Virus record (IMG/VR): IMGVR_UViG_3300020351_000003
Span: 1-43,106 of that record
From: a virus
DNA length: 43,106 bases
Direction: 5' to 3' (one strand)
A program made the position numbers and the translations under genes. The notes under the pieces are model-generated. The model did no database searches and was not told the origin of the DNA. It was given only the letters and a program-made list of their open reading frames with translations. The first letter of the stretch is position 1; the number at the start of each line of letters is the position of its first letter. This document shows positions 24,007 through 30,580 of this stretch, in pieces.

Positions 24007-24022
24007 TGTTTCACGTGAAACA
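24007..24022. promoter_or_regulatory. parS: Perfect parS-type ParB binding site
   Basis: TGTTTCACGTGAAACA is a perfect 16-bp palindrome and fits the bacterial chromosomal parS consensus TGTTNCACGTGAAACA in full. A chance match to such a site in 43 kb is very unlikely. No ParB or ParA gene is seen in the window, so host ParB is the expected binder. It lies in the divergent control region, 175 bp from the first left-arm start codon. Confidence 0.85.
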
Positions 24023-24032
24023 CTTGCCGTTT

Positions 24033-24078
24033 GCGTTCCGTAGAACCGAGGCCGTCAGGCCGTAGGTTCGAGGGACGC
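24033..24078. other. Three-tier nested hairpin
   Basis: Three nested stems: GCGTTCC/GGGACGC (7 bp with one G-T), GAACC/GGTTC (5 bp), and GGCC/GGCC around loop GTCA. The internal loops are GTA and GA on the left and GTA and GA on the right, giving a regular structure. It is GC-rich inside AT-rich DNA and starts 11 bp after the parS palindrome. A structured RNA or a cruciform at an origin would fit. Confidence 0.6.
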
Positions 24079-24094
24079 TATAATATATATTATA
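24079..24094. other. AT-only palindrome, possible DNA unwinding element
   Basis: TATAATATATATTATA is a perfect 16-bp palindrome of A and T only, continued by more AT-rich DNA to about 24110. It abuts the nested hairpin. Low stability here would suit strand opening; it also contains promoter-like TATAAT sequences. Confidence 0.45.
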
Positions 24095-24238
24095 TAAATT
24101 AAATAATAAGAGCCCTGGAGTTTACCTAAAATTAGAAAGGAGAAACATTTTAGAATTCCAGACGCTTCTTATTCTTAGAAGGGGAATGCCAAGGCCTAAC
24201 TTATTAGTTAAGAAGCACTTAGAGCTATTCTCAATACC

Positions 24239-24296
24239 GTTTAATCTCAGATCTGAGATTTAACTCCCTTGTTTACTCTCACATTTGAGATTAAAC
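24239..24296. promoter_or_regulatory. Paired operator-like inverted repeats
   Basis: AATCTCAGATCTGAGATT (24243-24260) is a perfect 18-bp palindrome. GTTTAATCTCA (24239-24249) is repeated in inverted form as TGAGATTAAAC (24286-24296). The two sites stand just upstream of the right-arm promoter. A dimeric repressor or activator is expected, but none can be assigned. Confidence 0.6.
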
Positions 24297-24305
24297 TGAA
24301 GTTAA

Positions 24306-24360
24306 GTATTGTATTTTGTCGTTTTTAAGTATAATATAAAGTCATTCTCAATAAGGAGGA
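24306..24360 (+). promoter_or_regulatory. Promoter and ribosome binding site for the right arm
   Basis: TATAAT at 24330-24335 is an exact -10 hexamer, with a weak -35 (about 24306-24313) at 16-18 bp. AAGGAGGAGG follows at 24353-24362, before the TTG start of the methyltransferase. The -10 is convincing; the -35 is poor, which fits dependence on an activator bound at the operators upstream. Confidence 0.5.
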
Positions 24361-24366
24361 GGCATA

Positions 24367-24951
24367 TTGAAAATATTAAATTTGTACTCTGGTTTAGGTG
24401 GGAATCGAAAGCTTTGGAAAAACGTACAAGTTACATCCGTAGAGAATTCAGAAGAGATAGCAAATGTATATAGGAACCTGTATCCACAAGATACGTTAGT
24501 TGTGGGTGATGCCCATCAGTATCTACTGGATCACTTCAAAGAATTTGACTTTATCTGGGCGAGTCCGCCTTGCCAGACACATTCCAGCTTTAGGCAGAAT
24601 ATATGTGTGAAGTATCGTGGGACGCCACCCGTGTATCCCGATATGCGATTATGGCAGGAAATAGTATTCTTGCAGGCAAATTGCGAAACTAAGTGGGTTG
24701 TAGAGAATGTTAAACCGTATTACACACCTTTAATTCCACCAACGGCAAATCTCGAGCGACACTATTTTTGGTCTAATTTCTCTATTTCTGATAAGAAATT
24801 TAGTGGCGTAAAGATAAGGACGGCTCAGATACCTGATTTACAAGTGTACCATGGCCTGGACTTATCTAATTACAGATTACCTAATAAAAGGCAAGTATTA
24901 CGGAATTGTGTGCATTATGACTTGGGAGACTATATTTTAAAGTGCTCCTAA
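24367..24951 (+). CDS. DNA (cytosine-5) methyltransferase-like protein
   Basis: 194 aa, TTG start at 24367 with AGGAGG upstream. Motif I is ILNLYSGLGGNRK, motif IV is WASPPCQTHSS with the catalytic Cys, and motif VI is WVVENVKPYY. The target recognition domain is very short, and the C-terminus ends soon after a conserved-looking block. This is the compact C5-MTase-like form common in phages, which may methylate phage DNA against host restriction. Target specificity cannot be read. It is the first gene of the right arm. Confidence 0.82.
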   Translation: MKILNLYSGLGGNRKLWKNVQVTSVENSEEIANVYRNLYPQDTLVVGDAHQYLLDHFKEFDFIWASPPCQTHSSFRQNICVKYRGTPPVYPDMRLWQEIVFLQANCETKWVVENVKPYYTPLIPPTANLERHYFWSNFSISDKKFSGVKIRTAQIPDLQVYHGLDLSNYRLPNKRQVLRNCVHYDLGDYILKCS

Positions 24952-24964
24952 TTGGAGGCTAATT

Positions 24965-25108
24965 ATGGACTGGAATAATTGCGAAGATCATTACAAACGT
25001 GAATCGAGGAAAAACGACAAAATGAAACCAATGGATACGAGAACGAAGATAATAGTCGCAATTTGGTTAATCTTTTTAGGTATAGTTATTTGGTTAGTTG
25101 GGAGATGA
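24965..25108 (+). CDS. Small tail-anchored membrane protein (47 aa)
   Basis: ATG at 24965 with GGAGG 6 bases upstream, 13 bases after the methyltransferase stop. The hydrophilic N-terminus (MDWNNCEDHYKRESRKNDK) is followed by a single C-terminal membrane helix (IIVAIWLIFLGIVIWLVG). The family is not recognised. Size, spacing and composition make it a plausible real gene. Confidence 0.62.
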   Translation: MDWNNCEDHYKRESRKNDKMKPMDTRTKIIVAIWLIFLGIVIWLVGR

Positions 25109-25117
25109 GTTCTAAAA

Positions 25118-25693
25118 ATGTTCTTAAGCCGTCAAATACACAAAATGAAAGCATCTAATCAACTCCATGAATATATCCATGTAGAACGCTCGACCATTCC
25201 AAAAGATATATGCGATTCTACCATATCCAAGCTAGATCATAACAAGTGGCAACCTCATGGATGGTCTGATTCGTCTGCAACAAACTACAATTCAAATGAT
25301 ACTAGGGAACTGGGTGTACAGCAATCCACTAGGGAAGAGAATAAAATCTTTTTACCTTATATGGTGAAAGCTGTAGAGAACTATCAACCGAACCTGATAA
25401 CACGATTCAGTCTAATACGATTCAATAGATACGCACAGGGTCAGATAATGCGTGAACATTTTGACCATATTTATTCATTGTTTGATGGTAGAGAAAAGGG
25501 AATCCCTGTATTGAGTTTAATCCTCAATCTGAATGACAACTATGAGGGAGCAGATCTATTATTTTGGGACGATTACCGTATATCATTGGGACTAGGAGAT
25601 ATAGTTATCTTTCCATCTATTTTTCTGTTTCCTCATAAGGTAAGTGAAACTATAAAAGGACAAAGATACTCTGCGGTATCTTGGGCATGGTGA
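25118..25693 (+). CDS. 2OG-Fe(II) oxygenase, prolyl 4-hydroxylase-like
   Basis: 191 aa. REHFDHIY gives the HxD metal pair His114 and Asp116. FPHKVSETIKGQRYS supplies the distal His173 and the 2-oxoglutarate-binding Arg183. The strand VLSLILNLNDNYEGADLLFW matches the P4H core ('L.LNL.D.YEGG.L.F'). It probably hydroxylates a protein side chain. ATG at 25127 or 25145 could also be used; the conserved part begins only near HEYIHVER. It lies between a small membrane gene and the repeat-rich region. Confidence 0.86.
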   Translation: MFLSRQIHKMKASNQLHEYIHVERSTIPKDICDSTISKLDHNKWQPHGWSDSSATNYNSNDTRELGVQQSTREENKIFLPYMVKAVENYQPNLITRFSLIRFNRYAQGQIMREHFDHIYSLFDGREKGIPVLSLILNLNDNYEGADLLFWDDYRISLGLGDIVIFPSIFLFPHKVSETIKGQRYSAVSWAW

Positions 25694-25696
25694 GAG

Positions 25697-26053
25697 ATGA
25701 GTTATAAAAATGCGCCGCACTCGCAATTAGGAGTAGTTCTCACCCGGGTAAGAACATCTCCCAAATTTAGAAATCTTGACACAAGTAACAAGAACGATAC
25801 TAGGGCTAAATTTAGGAGTGGTTTTAAAATTCCCATTTATTTGGGAACATTTAATTTTCCTAATTTTAAGAAGGCACTGCGGCAGCTGCGTAGCCTAAAT
25901 TTAGGAGATTTTACTCTTCGTAATAGTATGAAACTCCTAACTTGGTATGTACATACAAAAACTGTATGTGCACATGTATTTCCAAATTTAGGAATAAGGG
26001 GGGCGTGGAAAACCGAGAAAACCAAAAAAACCAAAAAAACCCATATTTATTAA
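25697..26053 (+). CDS. Doubtful ORF over a repeat-rich region (118 aa)
   Basis: An open frame exists but its sequence follows the palindromic DNA repeats beneath it. The C-terminus is a Lys/Thr repeat (KTEKTKKTKKT) translated from A-rich DNA. No ribosome binding site or domain is convincing. The start region repeats, with one mismatch, the 19 bases before the upstream oxygenase (GAGATGAGTT-TAAAAATG). I favour regulatory or origin DNA over a gene. Confidence 0.2.
   Translation: MSYKNAPHSQLGVVLTRVRTSPKFRNLDTSNKNDTRAKFRSGFKIPIYLGTFNFPNFKKALRQLRSLNLGDFTLRNSMKLLTWYVHTKTVCAHVFPNLGIRGAWKTEKTKKTKKTHIY
25719..25995. repeat. Iteron-like array of AAATTTAG palindromes
   Basis: Copies of a motif near CCTAAATTTAGGA occur at 25760-25772, 25805-25818, 25892-25907 and 25981-25994. 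Degenerate ones lie at about 25859-25872, 25933-25944 (inverted) and 25720-25730. Spacing is often about 45 bp. The stretch also holds a near-palindrome centred on ACCCGGGT (25736-25755) and a TTCCCA/TGGGAA hairpin. This density of binding-site-like repeats is typical of replication origins or multi-operator controls. Confidence 0.6.
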
Positions 26054-26073
26054 CTATTTAGAAAGGAGAATTT

Positions 26074-26274
26074 ATGTACCCAGTTAAAATATTTGATGGA
26101 GAGGGAAAGTTATTAAGAGTAGTTCAACCCGTATTTGACCCTCAGCAGAAACCTAATAGAAGGTTTTTGGCACATCCGTGTCCTAGTTGCGGGGAGAAAA
26201 CCTCGAATAAGAAGTATTGTAATGTTTGTGTAGGTAAAAGAAATGAGAAAACCCGCTCATCCAAACGTAAATAA
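26074..26274 (+). CDS. Small zinc-ribbon protein (66 aa)
   Basis: Start ATG with AAAGGAG 7 bases upstream. MYPVKIFDGEGKLLRVVQP is followed by CPSC at about residue 36 and CNVC at about 49, a treble-clef or ribbon zinc site. The tail is very basic (GKRNEKTRSSKRK). Likely a nucleic-acid-binding or RNA-polymerase-binding factor. The N-terminal pattern is like that of the zinc protein at 8892-9260. Confidence 0.68.
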   Translation: MYPVKIFDGEGKLLRVVQPVFDPQQKPNRRFLAHPCPSCGEKTSNKKYCNVCVGKRNEKTRSSKRK

Positions 26275-26284
26275 ACGGGTTTTC
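26247..26284. terminator. Weak terminator-like inverted repeat
   Basis: GAAAACCCG (26247-26255) and CGGGTTTTC (26276-26284) are perfect 9-base complements around a 20-base loop that contains the stop codon of the zinc protein. The T run is part of the stem. It could act as a partial terminator or stabilise the mRNA end; evidence is modest. Confidence 0.35.
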
Positions 26285-26310
26285 CCTGCTTCATCCCAAG
26301 GAGGTAGGAA

Positions 26311-26361
26311 ATGAGAAACACTAACAGCGTAGCACAAATGAGAGCACCACGGAATGTTTAA
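26311..26361 (+). CDS. Possible 16-aa leader peptide
   Basis: ATG at 26311 follows a strong GGAGGTAGGAA site and encodes MRNTNSVAQMRAPRNV. Its stop TAA (26359-26361) overlaps the beginning of the next gene, which itself has no good ribosome binding site. The arrangement suggests that ribosomes finishing this short peptide reinitiate at the winged-helix gene. Confidence 0.45.
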   Translation: MRNTNSVAQMRAPRNV

Positions 26362-26695
26362 TAAATTACAATTAGGGACTCAACCAGCAAATTTAATTGC
26401 TAACAGCAGGTTATCTTCTGATGCGGCACTAGTACTGCTTAAACTTATGTACCAGATTAACCGAGTAAATATGGTAATAGGGACGCCAAAGTTGATATCT
26501 AAAACAGTTGGAATAACCCTTCATGACTTTCATCGTGGCATGAGGGCTTTGAAAAAGGCAGATTTTGTTAGGAAATACACTAAAAAAGAGTATATGCTTA
26601 ATCCAGATGTATTGTTTAACGGTAATGATAAACAATACTATATTGTTAAACACATGTGGGATACTCAAACTAGCAGGGGATTAAGAAGTGAGTAA
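26354..26695 (+). CDS. Winged-helix protein, RepL-like
   Basis: 113 aa. A helix ALVLLKLMYQINRVNMV, then TPKLISKTVGITLHDFHRGMRALKKADFVRKY (helix-turn-helix), a basic wing, and EYMLNPDVLFNG. The last part closely follows the 'G.YMINP.+.F.G' end of plasmid RepL-type initiators and related regulators. It may bind the palindromic repeats just upstream and act in replication start or transcription control. Which of the two cannot be told from the sequence. It is probably translated by coupling to the leader peptide. Confidence 0.65.
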   Translation: MFNKLQLGTQPANLIANSRLSSDAALVLLKLMYQINRVNMVIGTPKLISKTVGITLHDFHRGMRALKKADFVRKYTKKEYMLNPDVLFNGNDKQYYIVKHMWDTQTSRGLRSE

Positions 26696-26999
26696 ATTAA
26701 TCAATATGGAAGCAGTGGATAGCAATTTATCGGGTACAGCTTATGCTCTTTTATTGCCTTTAACGTTGTTTTCTAACAAACAAAATGAAATAGACAGAAG
26801 AAAATTTACTCGTATGATAGATTGGATTAAAGACTACCGTACGTGGAATAAATATTGGAAGGAGCTTGAAGAACATGGGATCCTAGTGCAATTAGATAAA
26901 GATACCTGGTTGGTATCTCCTAATATTTGCTATTCGGAAGAAATGTCCCATAACACTTTAATTCATAGATGGAATGAGGTTCGTAATGCAATTAGCTAA
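26688..26999 (+). CDS. Second winged-helix protein (103 aa)
   Basis: GTG start overlapping the previous gene by 8 bases. NLSGTAYALLLPLTLFSNKQ is followed by RRKFTRMIDWIKDYRTWNKYWKELEEHGILVQLDKDTWLVSPNICY. This is the same helix / recognition helix / 'E.GI....W.++P' layout as its neighbour, so the two are likely diverged paralogues. The pair may act together. It overlaps the putative small terminase gene. Confidence 0.58.
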   Translation: MSKLINMEAVDSNLSGTAYALLLPLTLFSNKQNEIDRRKFTRMIDWIKDYRTWNKYWKELEEHGILVQLDKDTWLVSPNICYSEEMSHNTLIHRWNEVRNAIS

Positions 27000-27747
27000 T
27001 TTAAAAGATGTTGATACAGATTTAGAAACAACGGATTACTTAACTAAAGAGATGCTGGCGGGCGCCCTTCCTGATAAGCGTTTTCGTAAGCATATCTCTG
27101 ATAAAGTTGTTGATATTATTAATTCTGAGGCTGATAGTGAATTAAGACGGGTGTTTAGGGACAATGCATTAACGTACTCTTCCGTTTTATCAACTGGAAA
27201 GTACTCATTGGCGGCATATATAAATGCTGTAAAGTTCGTGTCCCTTAAATTAATGGGAGATAAATCATCTACTGCTTACAGTAAAGTATTCCCAGATCGT
27301 TATCAAAACTTGATAAATAAAGGTGCTTCGGCATCTTATATTGCTTCTTTTGCAGATAATTATAGTAAAACAGGATTAATAACGAAAATAATGGAACAAA
27401 CCATGGTGCCTACGCATATTTTAAATGCGGGCGTCTATCAAGAAGCTATTAATACACAAGCAGAATTAATGCGTACTGCTAAATCGGAATTAGTAAGGCA
27501 GAAAGCGGCTGAAAGTTTAATTAGCAATCTGGCCTCCCCAGCGGCTGCTAAAGTAGAAATAGATATTGGTTATAGTAATGACATAGTAGAAGATTTAAGA
27601 AATACAACTAAAGCACTTGCTCAACAGCAACTACGTATGATTATGAATGGCCAGGCAAGTGCTGGAGAAATTGCAAAAAGTGAGATTATTGTTAAACCAA
27701 AAGAACTTAAAGAAGCCACTTATGAGGTAGTTGAAGATGCTGACTAA
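26986..27747 (+). CDS. Putative small terminase subunit
   Basis: 253 aa from the ATG at 26986 (GAGG 6 bases upstream); another ATG four codons earlier is possible. The sequence is mostly helical with an N-terminal segment DYLTKEMLAGALPDKRFRKHISDKVVDII. A long helical middle follows, ending in TYEVVEDAD. It directly precedes and overlaps the large terminase gene, the usual place of the DNA-recognition subunit. No motif proves it; the call rests on position and helical content. Confidence 0.55.
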   Translation: MQLANLKDVDTDLETTDYLTKEMLAGALPDKRFRKHISDKVVDIINSEADSELRRVFRDNALTYSSVLSTGKYSLAAYINAVKFVSLKLMGDKSSTAYSKVFPDRYQNLINKGASASYIASFADNYSKTGLITKIMEQTMVPTHILNAGVYQEAINTQAELMRTAKSELVRQKAAESLISNLASPAAAKVEIDIGYSNDIVEDLRNTTKALAQQQLRMIMNGQASAGEIAKSEIIVKPKELKEATYEVVEDAD

Positions 27748-29335
27748 GAAAACAGTCGATGAATGGCTAAACGATTGCGAGTATGAAGATGATCCAAACT
27801 ATGTACCAAGTGAGTTTGCTTTAGAATTTGTTTCGTTTATTAAATTAGTTAATGGAGAAAAAGGGGAAGAAAATAAAACTCCTGTAATCCATTACAAAAT
27901 GTTGGACAAAATCGCAGGCAAAACCCAAAATACCGCTAATATGTGTGCTCGTGGCCTTGCCAAGACTACAATATTTGCTGAGTACCTATTTTTATACATT
28001 GCTGTATATGGATCTATTCCAGGATTTGGAAAAGTCGATTATGCATTATACCTTTCAGATAGTATTGAAAACGGGGTAAAGAAAATGCGACTTCGTATAG
28101 AGCGTAGGTGCGAACAAAGTGAATTTTTAAAATCATTTATAAAAGAATCTAGGTTTACGGATATACGTTGGTATTTTAAAAATATGGAAGGAAAGGAATT
28201 TGTTGTTACTGGGCATGGTGCAAAGACAGGTGTTCGTGGTACAGTTGAATTGAATACTCGGCCTCAATTAGCCGTACTTGATGATCTGTTAGGAGATGAA
28301 GATGCCCGTTCTGCGACTATTATTGAAAACGTTGAGAACACCGTCTACTCTGCCATTGACTATGCGTTGCATCCGAATAAACGTAAAGTTATTTGGTCTG
28401 GAACTCCGTTTAATGCTAAAGACCCTTTATACAAAGCTGTGGAATCTGGTGTCTGGCATGTAAATGTCTATCCTGTTTGTGAAAAGTTCCCGTGTAGTGA
28501 AGAGGAATTCAGGGGTGCTTGGGAGGATAGATTTAGCTACGAATATGTGAATACACAATATTTAAAAGCTAAAGGAGCAGGTAAACTAGATTCGTTTAAT
28601 CAAGAATTAATGCTAAGAATTACGAGTGAAGAAGACCGTCTCGTTAACGATTCCGATATAGTTTGGTATAAAAGAAACAACGTACTTAAAAATAGAGGAG
28701 CTTATAATTTTTACATTACTACGGATTTTGCTACATCTGATCGAGAACATGCCGACTTCAGCGTAATTAATGTTTGGGCTTTAAATAACAATGGAGATTG
28801 GATGTGGGTAGATGGATTTTGTAAACGGACGCTGATGAATGACACTATTGATGCGTTATTTCGTTTAGTTCAAGAATGGAAGCCTCAAGAAGTTGGTATT
28901 GAAACAACTGGGCAACAAGGCGGATTTATAAGTTGGATTCAAAATGAAATGGGTCATCGTAATAATTATTTTACGTTGTCGAAAGGAAAAAATAGTAATA
29001 CGATAGGTATTAGGCCGACTAAAGATAAAATGAGTCGTTTTCAACAAAATGCTGTACCATTATTTAAATCTAAGAAGATATGGCTACCAGAAGAATTAAT
29101 GGATAGTCCTGAATTAGAAGAGTTGCTTTTTGAGTTGTCTTTAGCTACTCTAAAGGGGTTTAAAAGTAAGCATGATGACCATATTGATACAATTAGTATG
29201 ATTGCTGAATTGAATGCTTGGCGACCAAATGAAGTATCTATTTCAGAAGAAGAAGAAGATAAATTACAAAGTTCTCCGATGTGGGGAGATGATAATATGA
29301 TTCCGCAACGGGGGGATAGTTCGTATTTTGTTTAA
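27737..29335 (+). CDS. Large terminase subunit (T7-like)
   Basis: 532 aa from the ATG at 27737 (GAGG 9 bases upstream). The ATPase part has a P-loop variant CARGLAKTTIFAEY near residue 85 and Walker B LAVLDDLLGDEDARS. The nuclease part has ITTDFATSDREHADFSV (first Asp), VGIETTGQQGG (Glu), and KHDDHIDTISM (last Asp pair). Motif order and length match the T7-type DNA maturase B family. It packages DNA through the portal, which is not in this window. The next gene is a head-tail adaptor rather than a portal. Confidence 0.92.
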   Translation: MLTKKTVDEWLNDCEYEDDPNYVPSEFALEFVSFIKLVNGEKGEENKTPVIHYKMLDKIAGKTQNTANMCARGLAKTTIFAEYLFLYIAVYGSIPGFGKVDYALYLSDSIENGVKKMRLRIERRCEQSEFLKSFIKESRFTDIRWYFKNMEGKEFVVTGHGAKTGVRGTVELNTRPQLAVLDDLLGDEDARSATIIENVENTVYSAIDYALHPNKRKVIWSGTPFNAKDPLYKAVESGVWHVNVYPVCEKFPCSEEEFRGAWEDRFSYEYVNTQYLKAKGAGKLDSFNQELMLRITSEEDRLVNDSDIVWYKRNNVLKNRGAYNFYITTDFATSDREHADFSVINVWALNNNGDWMWVDGFCKRTLMNDTIDALFRLVQEWKPQEVGIETTGQQGGFISWIQNEMGHRNNYFTLSKGKNSNTIGIRPTKDKMSRFQQNAVPLFKSKKIWLPEELMDSPELEELLFELSLATLKGFKSKHDDHIDTISMIAELNAWRPNEVSISEEEEDKLQSSPMWGDDNMIPQRGDSSYFV

Positions 29336-29384
29336 CCATCACGGCAAGGTAGTCCCTTCTCTTCCTACCGATGCTGTGCCTCCA

Positions 29385-29413
29385 GGGTAGGTCGGTTCGG
29401 CACCGACCTACCC
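29385..29413 (+). other. Strong 11-bp hairpin between terminase and adaptor genes
   Basis: GGGTAGGTCGG (29385-29395) and CCGACCTACCC (29403-29413) are perfect complements around loop TTCGGCA. There is no T tract, so it is not a classical terminator. It stands 17 bases before the adaptor start codon and would fold in the mRNA leader; RNase III processing or transcript stabilisation is possible. Confidence 0.65.
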
Positions 29414-29430
29414 GCCCTCTAGAGGTTATT

Positions 29431-30111
29431 ATGAAAGTTTCAGAATATATTGATTATTTAATTACTGGTGAATGCAGTAAGTTAGCTATTTCTGATGTTG
29501 GGGATATGGGAGCAAACCCCAGTCCAGTTCCAACTGCTGTTCAATCAGTAAATCAAAGTAAATTTATTAATTATGTAAATTTAGCTAATCTAGCATTACA
29601 TAAACGATTTCATTTACTAAAAAAAGATTATGAAATGGATCAACCTATGGATGGTGAAGAATATGCACTACCTTCTGATTTTCTTGTTCCTATTCATGCT
29701 TACTATGCTTCGGATTTTGAACCCGTAGCTGTTAAAGATGAGGATGTTAAATTAGTATCAGGAGTTGATCAACATGTAGCTATCCTGTTACCTGAACCGT
29801 TTAAAGCAGAAATTAAAGGAACAGATGCAGAAACGCCTAAACGGCAACAAATTATATTACGTTATGCAGCTGCACCGAAAACAGCTAAAAATACATATAC
29901 AGACTTAAAAATCAATCAAGTATACACAGAAGCTCTACTTAATTATGCGGCTTATAAAGCCCATGCCGCTATTAGTGGTATGATGAATGATGAAAATAAT
30001 ACTTATTTAATGCGATATGAATCTAGTTGTAAACAACTTATTAATTCAGGAATGTGGGGCAATAACGAAATTGAAGTTAATACAAAGCTAGAAGATAATG
30101 GATTTGTATAA
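29431..30111 (+). CDS. Head-tail adaptor protein, SU10-type
   Basis: 226 aa from the ATG at 29431 (GAGG 5 bases upstream); longer readings would translate the hairpin. The order fits phage adaptor proteins of SU10-like podoviruses: FINYVNLANLALHKRFHLL at the N-terminal helix, EEYALPSDFLVPIHAYY, a beta region, then INQVYTEALLNYAAYKAHAAI and a final helix. They form the ring below the portal. Identification is by pattern, without an invariant motif. Upstream is the terminase, downstream the tail genes. Confidence 0.7.
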   Translation: MKVSEYIDYLITGECSKLAISDVGDMGANPSPVPTAVQSVNQSKFINYVNLANLALHKRFHLLKKDYEMDQPMDGEEYALPSDFLVPIHAYYASDFEPVAVKDEDVKLVSGVDQHVAILLPEPFKAEIKGTDAETPKRQQIILRYAAAPKTAKNTYTDLKINQVYTEALLNYAAYKAHAAISGMMNDENNTYLMRYESSCKQLINSGMWGNNEIEVNTKLEDNGFV

Positions 30112-30116
30112 TTAGT

Positions 30117-30144
30117 TTGACATTTGACAGAACTAACGTATCTT
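30117..30144 (+). promoter_or_regulatory. Possible sigma70-type promoter before tail genes
   Basis: TTGACA (30117-30122) matches the -35 consensus exactly, and TATCTT (30139-30144) lies 16 bp downstream as a fair -10. It stands just after the adaptor gene and would drive the tail and modification genes. A second TTGACA overlaps at 30124-30129 with less good spacing. Confidence 0.4.
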
Positions 30145-30202
30145 ATAGTTGCGCAGGGTGCCTACGCTGAGAACAACCTCTTATGATATTTAGGAGTTAA
30201 CA

Positions 30203-30580
30203 ATGGCATACTATGATGAGATACAGGTAGTAGCTAATGATACAAAGCCAGAAGTAAACCTTACCTTAAAAGACGCCAATACCGCTGCAGCTGGCCTTAA
30301 TTTAGATCCTGATGATTCCTCCACTTGGGCTGCTATTGATATTAGTGATCCCACGATTCGAGTAAAATTCCGTGCATTAGGCGGGTCTAGTATTTTAGAT
30401 ACTATGACTTGTATAAAAATTGCGCCTTTTACTGATGGAAAATGCTATATGCCTTGGGGTGCAACTACTTTAGCAGTTGCCGCTGGGACATATGAAGGCG
30501 AAATTGAATTAACTTATTCAACTGGGGCTATTTGGACTCTATTTGATAGATTAAAGTTTAAAGTACGGGCGGATTTCTAA
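30203..30580 (+). CDS. Tail/baseplate protein with BppU-like Ig fold
   Basis: 125 aa, beta-rich. VNLTLKDANTAAAGLNLDPDD, IRVKFRALGGSSILDTM, GTYEGEIELTYSTG and a final DRLKFKVRADF follow the pattern of BppU N-terminal-like immunoglobulin domains used in phage tails. No enzyme motif is present. GGAG lies 8 bases before ATG. It overlaps the next gene by one base, so the two are co-translated. Confidence 0.65.
   Translation: MAYYDEIQVVANDTKPEVNLTLKDANTAAAGLNLDPDDSSTWAAIDISDPTIRVKFRALGGSSILDTMTCIKIAPFTDGKCYMPWGATTLAVAAGTYEGEIELTYSTGAIWTLFDRLKFKVRADF

Larger units (their letters stand above)
23832..24366. other. Divergent control region, 535 bp without a confident gene
   Basis: The left and right arms are transcribed away from this gap. 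It holds, in order, a parS match, a nested hairpin, an AT-only palindrome, an orphan ribosome binding site at 24138-24143, operator-like inverted repeats and a promoter. ATTCTCAATA occurs twice (near 24227 and 24344). It is the best candidate for the main transcription switch and possibly a replication or partition locus. Confidence 0.7.

Noticed and set aside
25697-26053. 118-codon open frame over the repeat region
   Set aside because: Kept only as a low-confidence entry: its sequence follows the DNA palindromes and A-rich repeats, with no domain and no good start site.
30148-30170. AGGGTGCC...GCTGAGA resembles the 5' half of a TPP riboswitch
   Set aside because: The pyrophosphate-binding half (CTGAT...TAATGCC type) is missing, and only about 40 bases remain before the start codon of a tail gene. 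Taken as chance.
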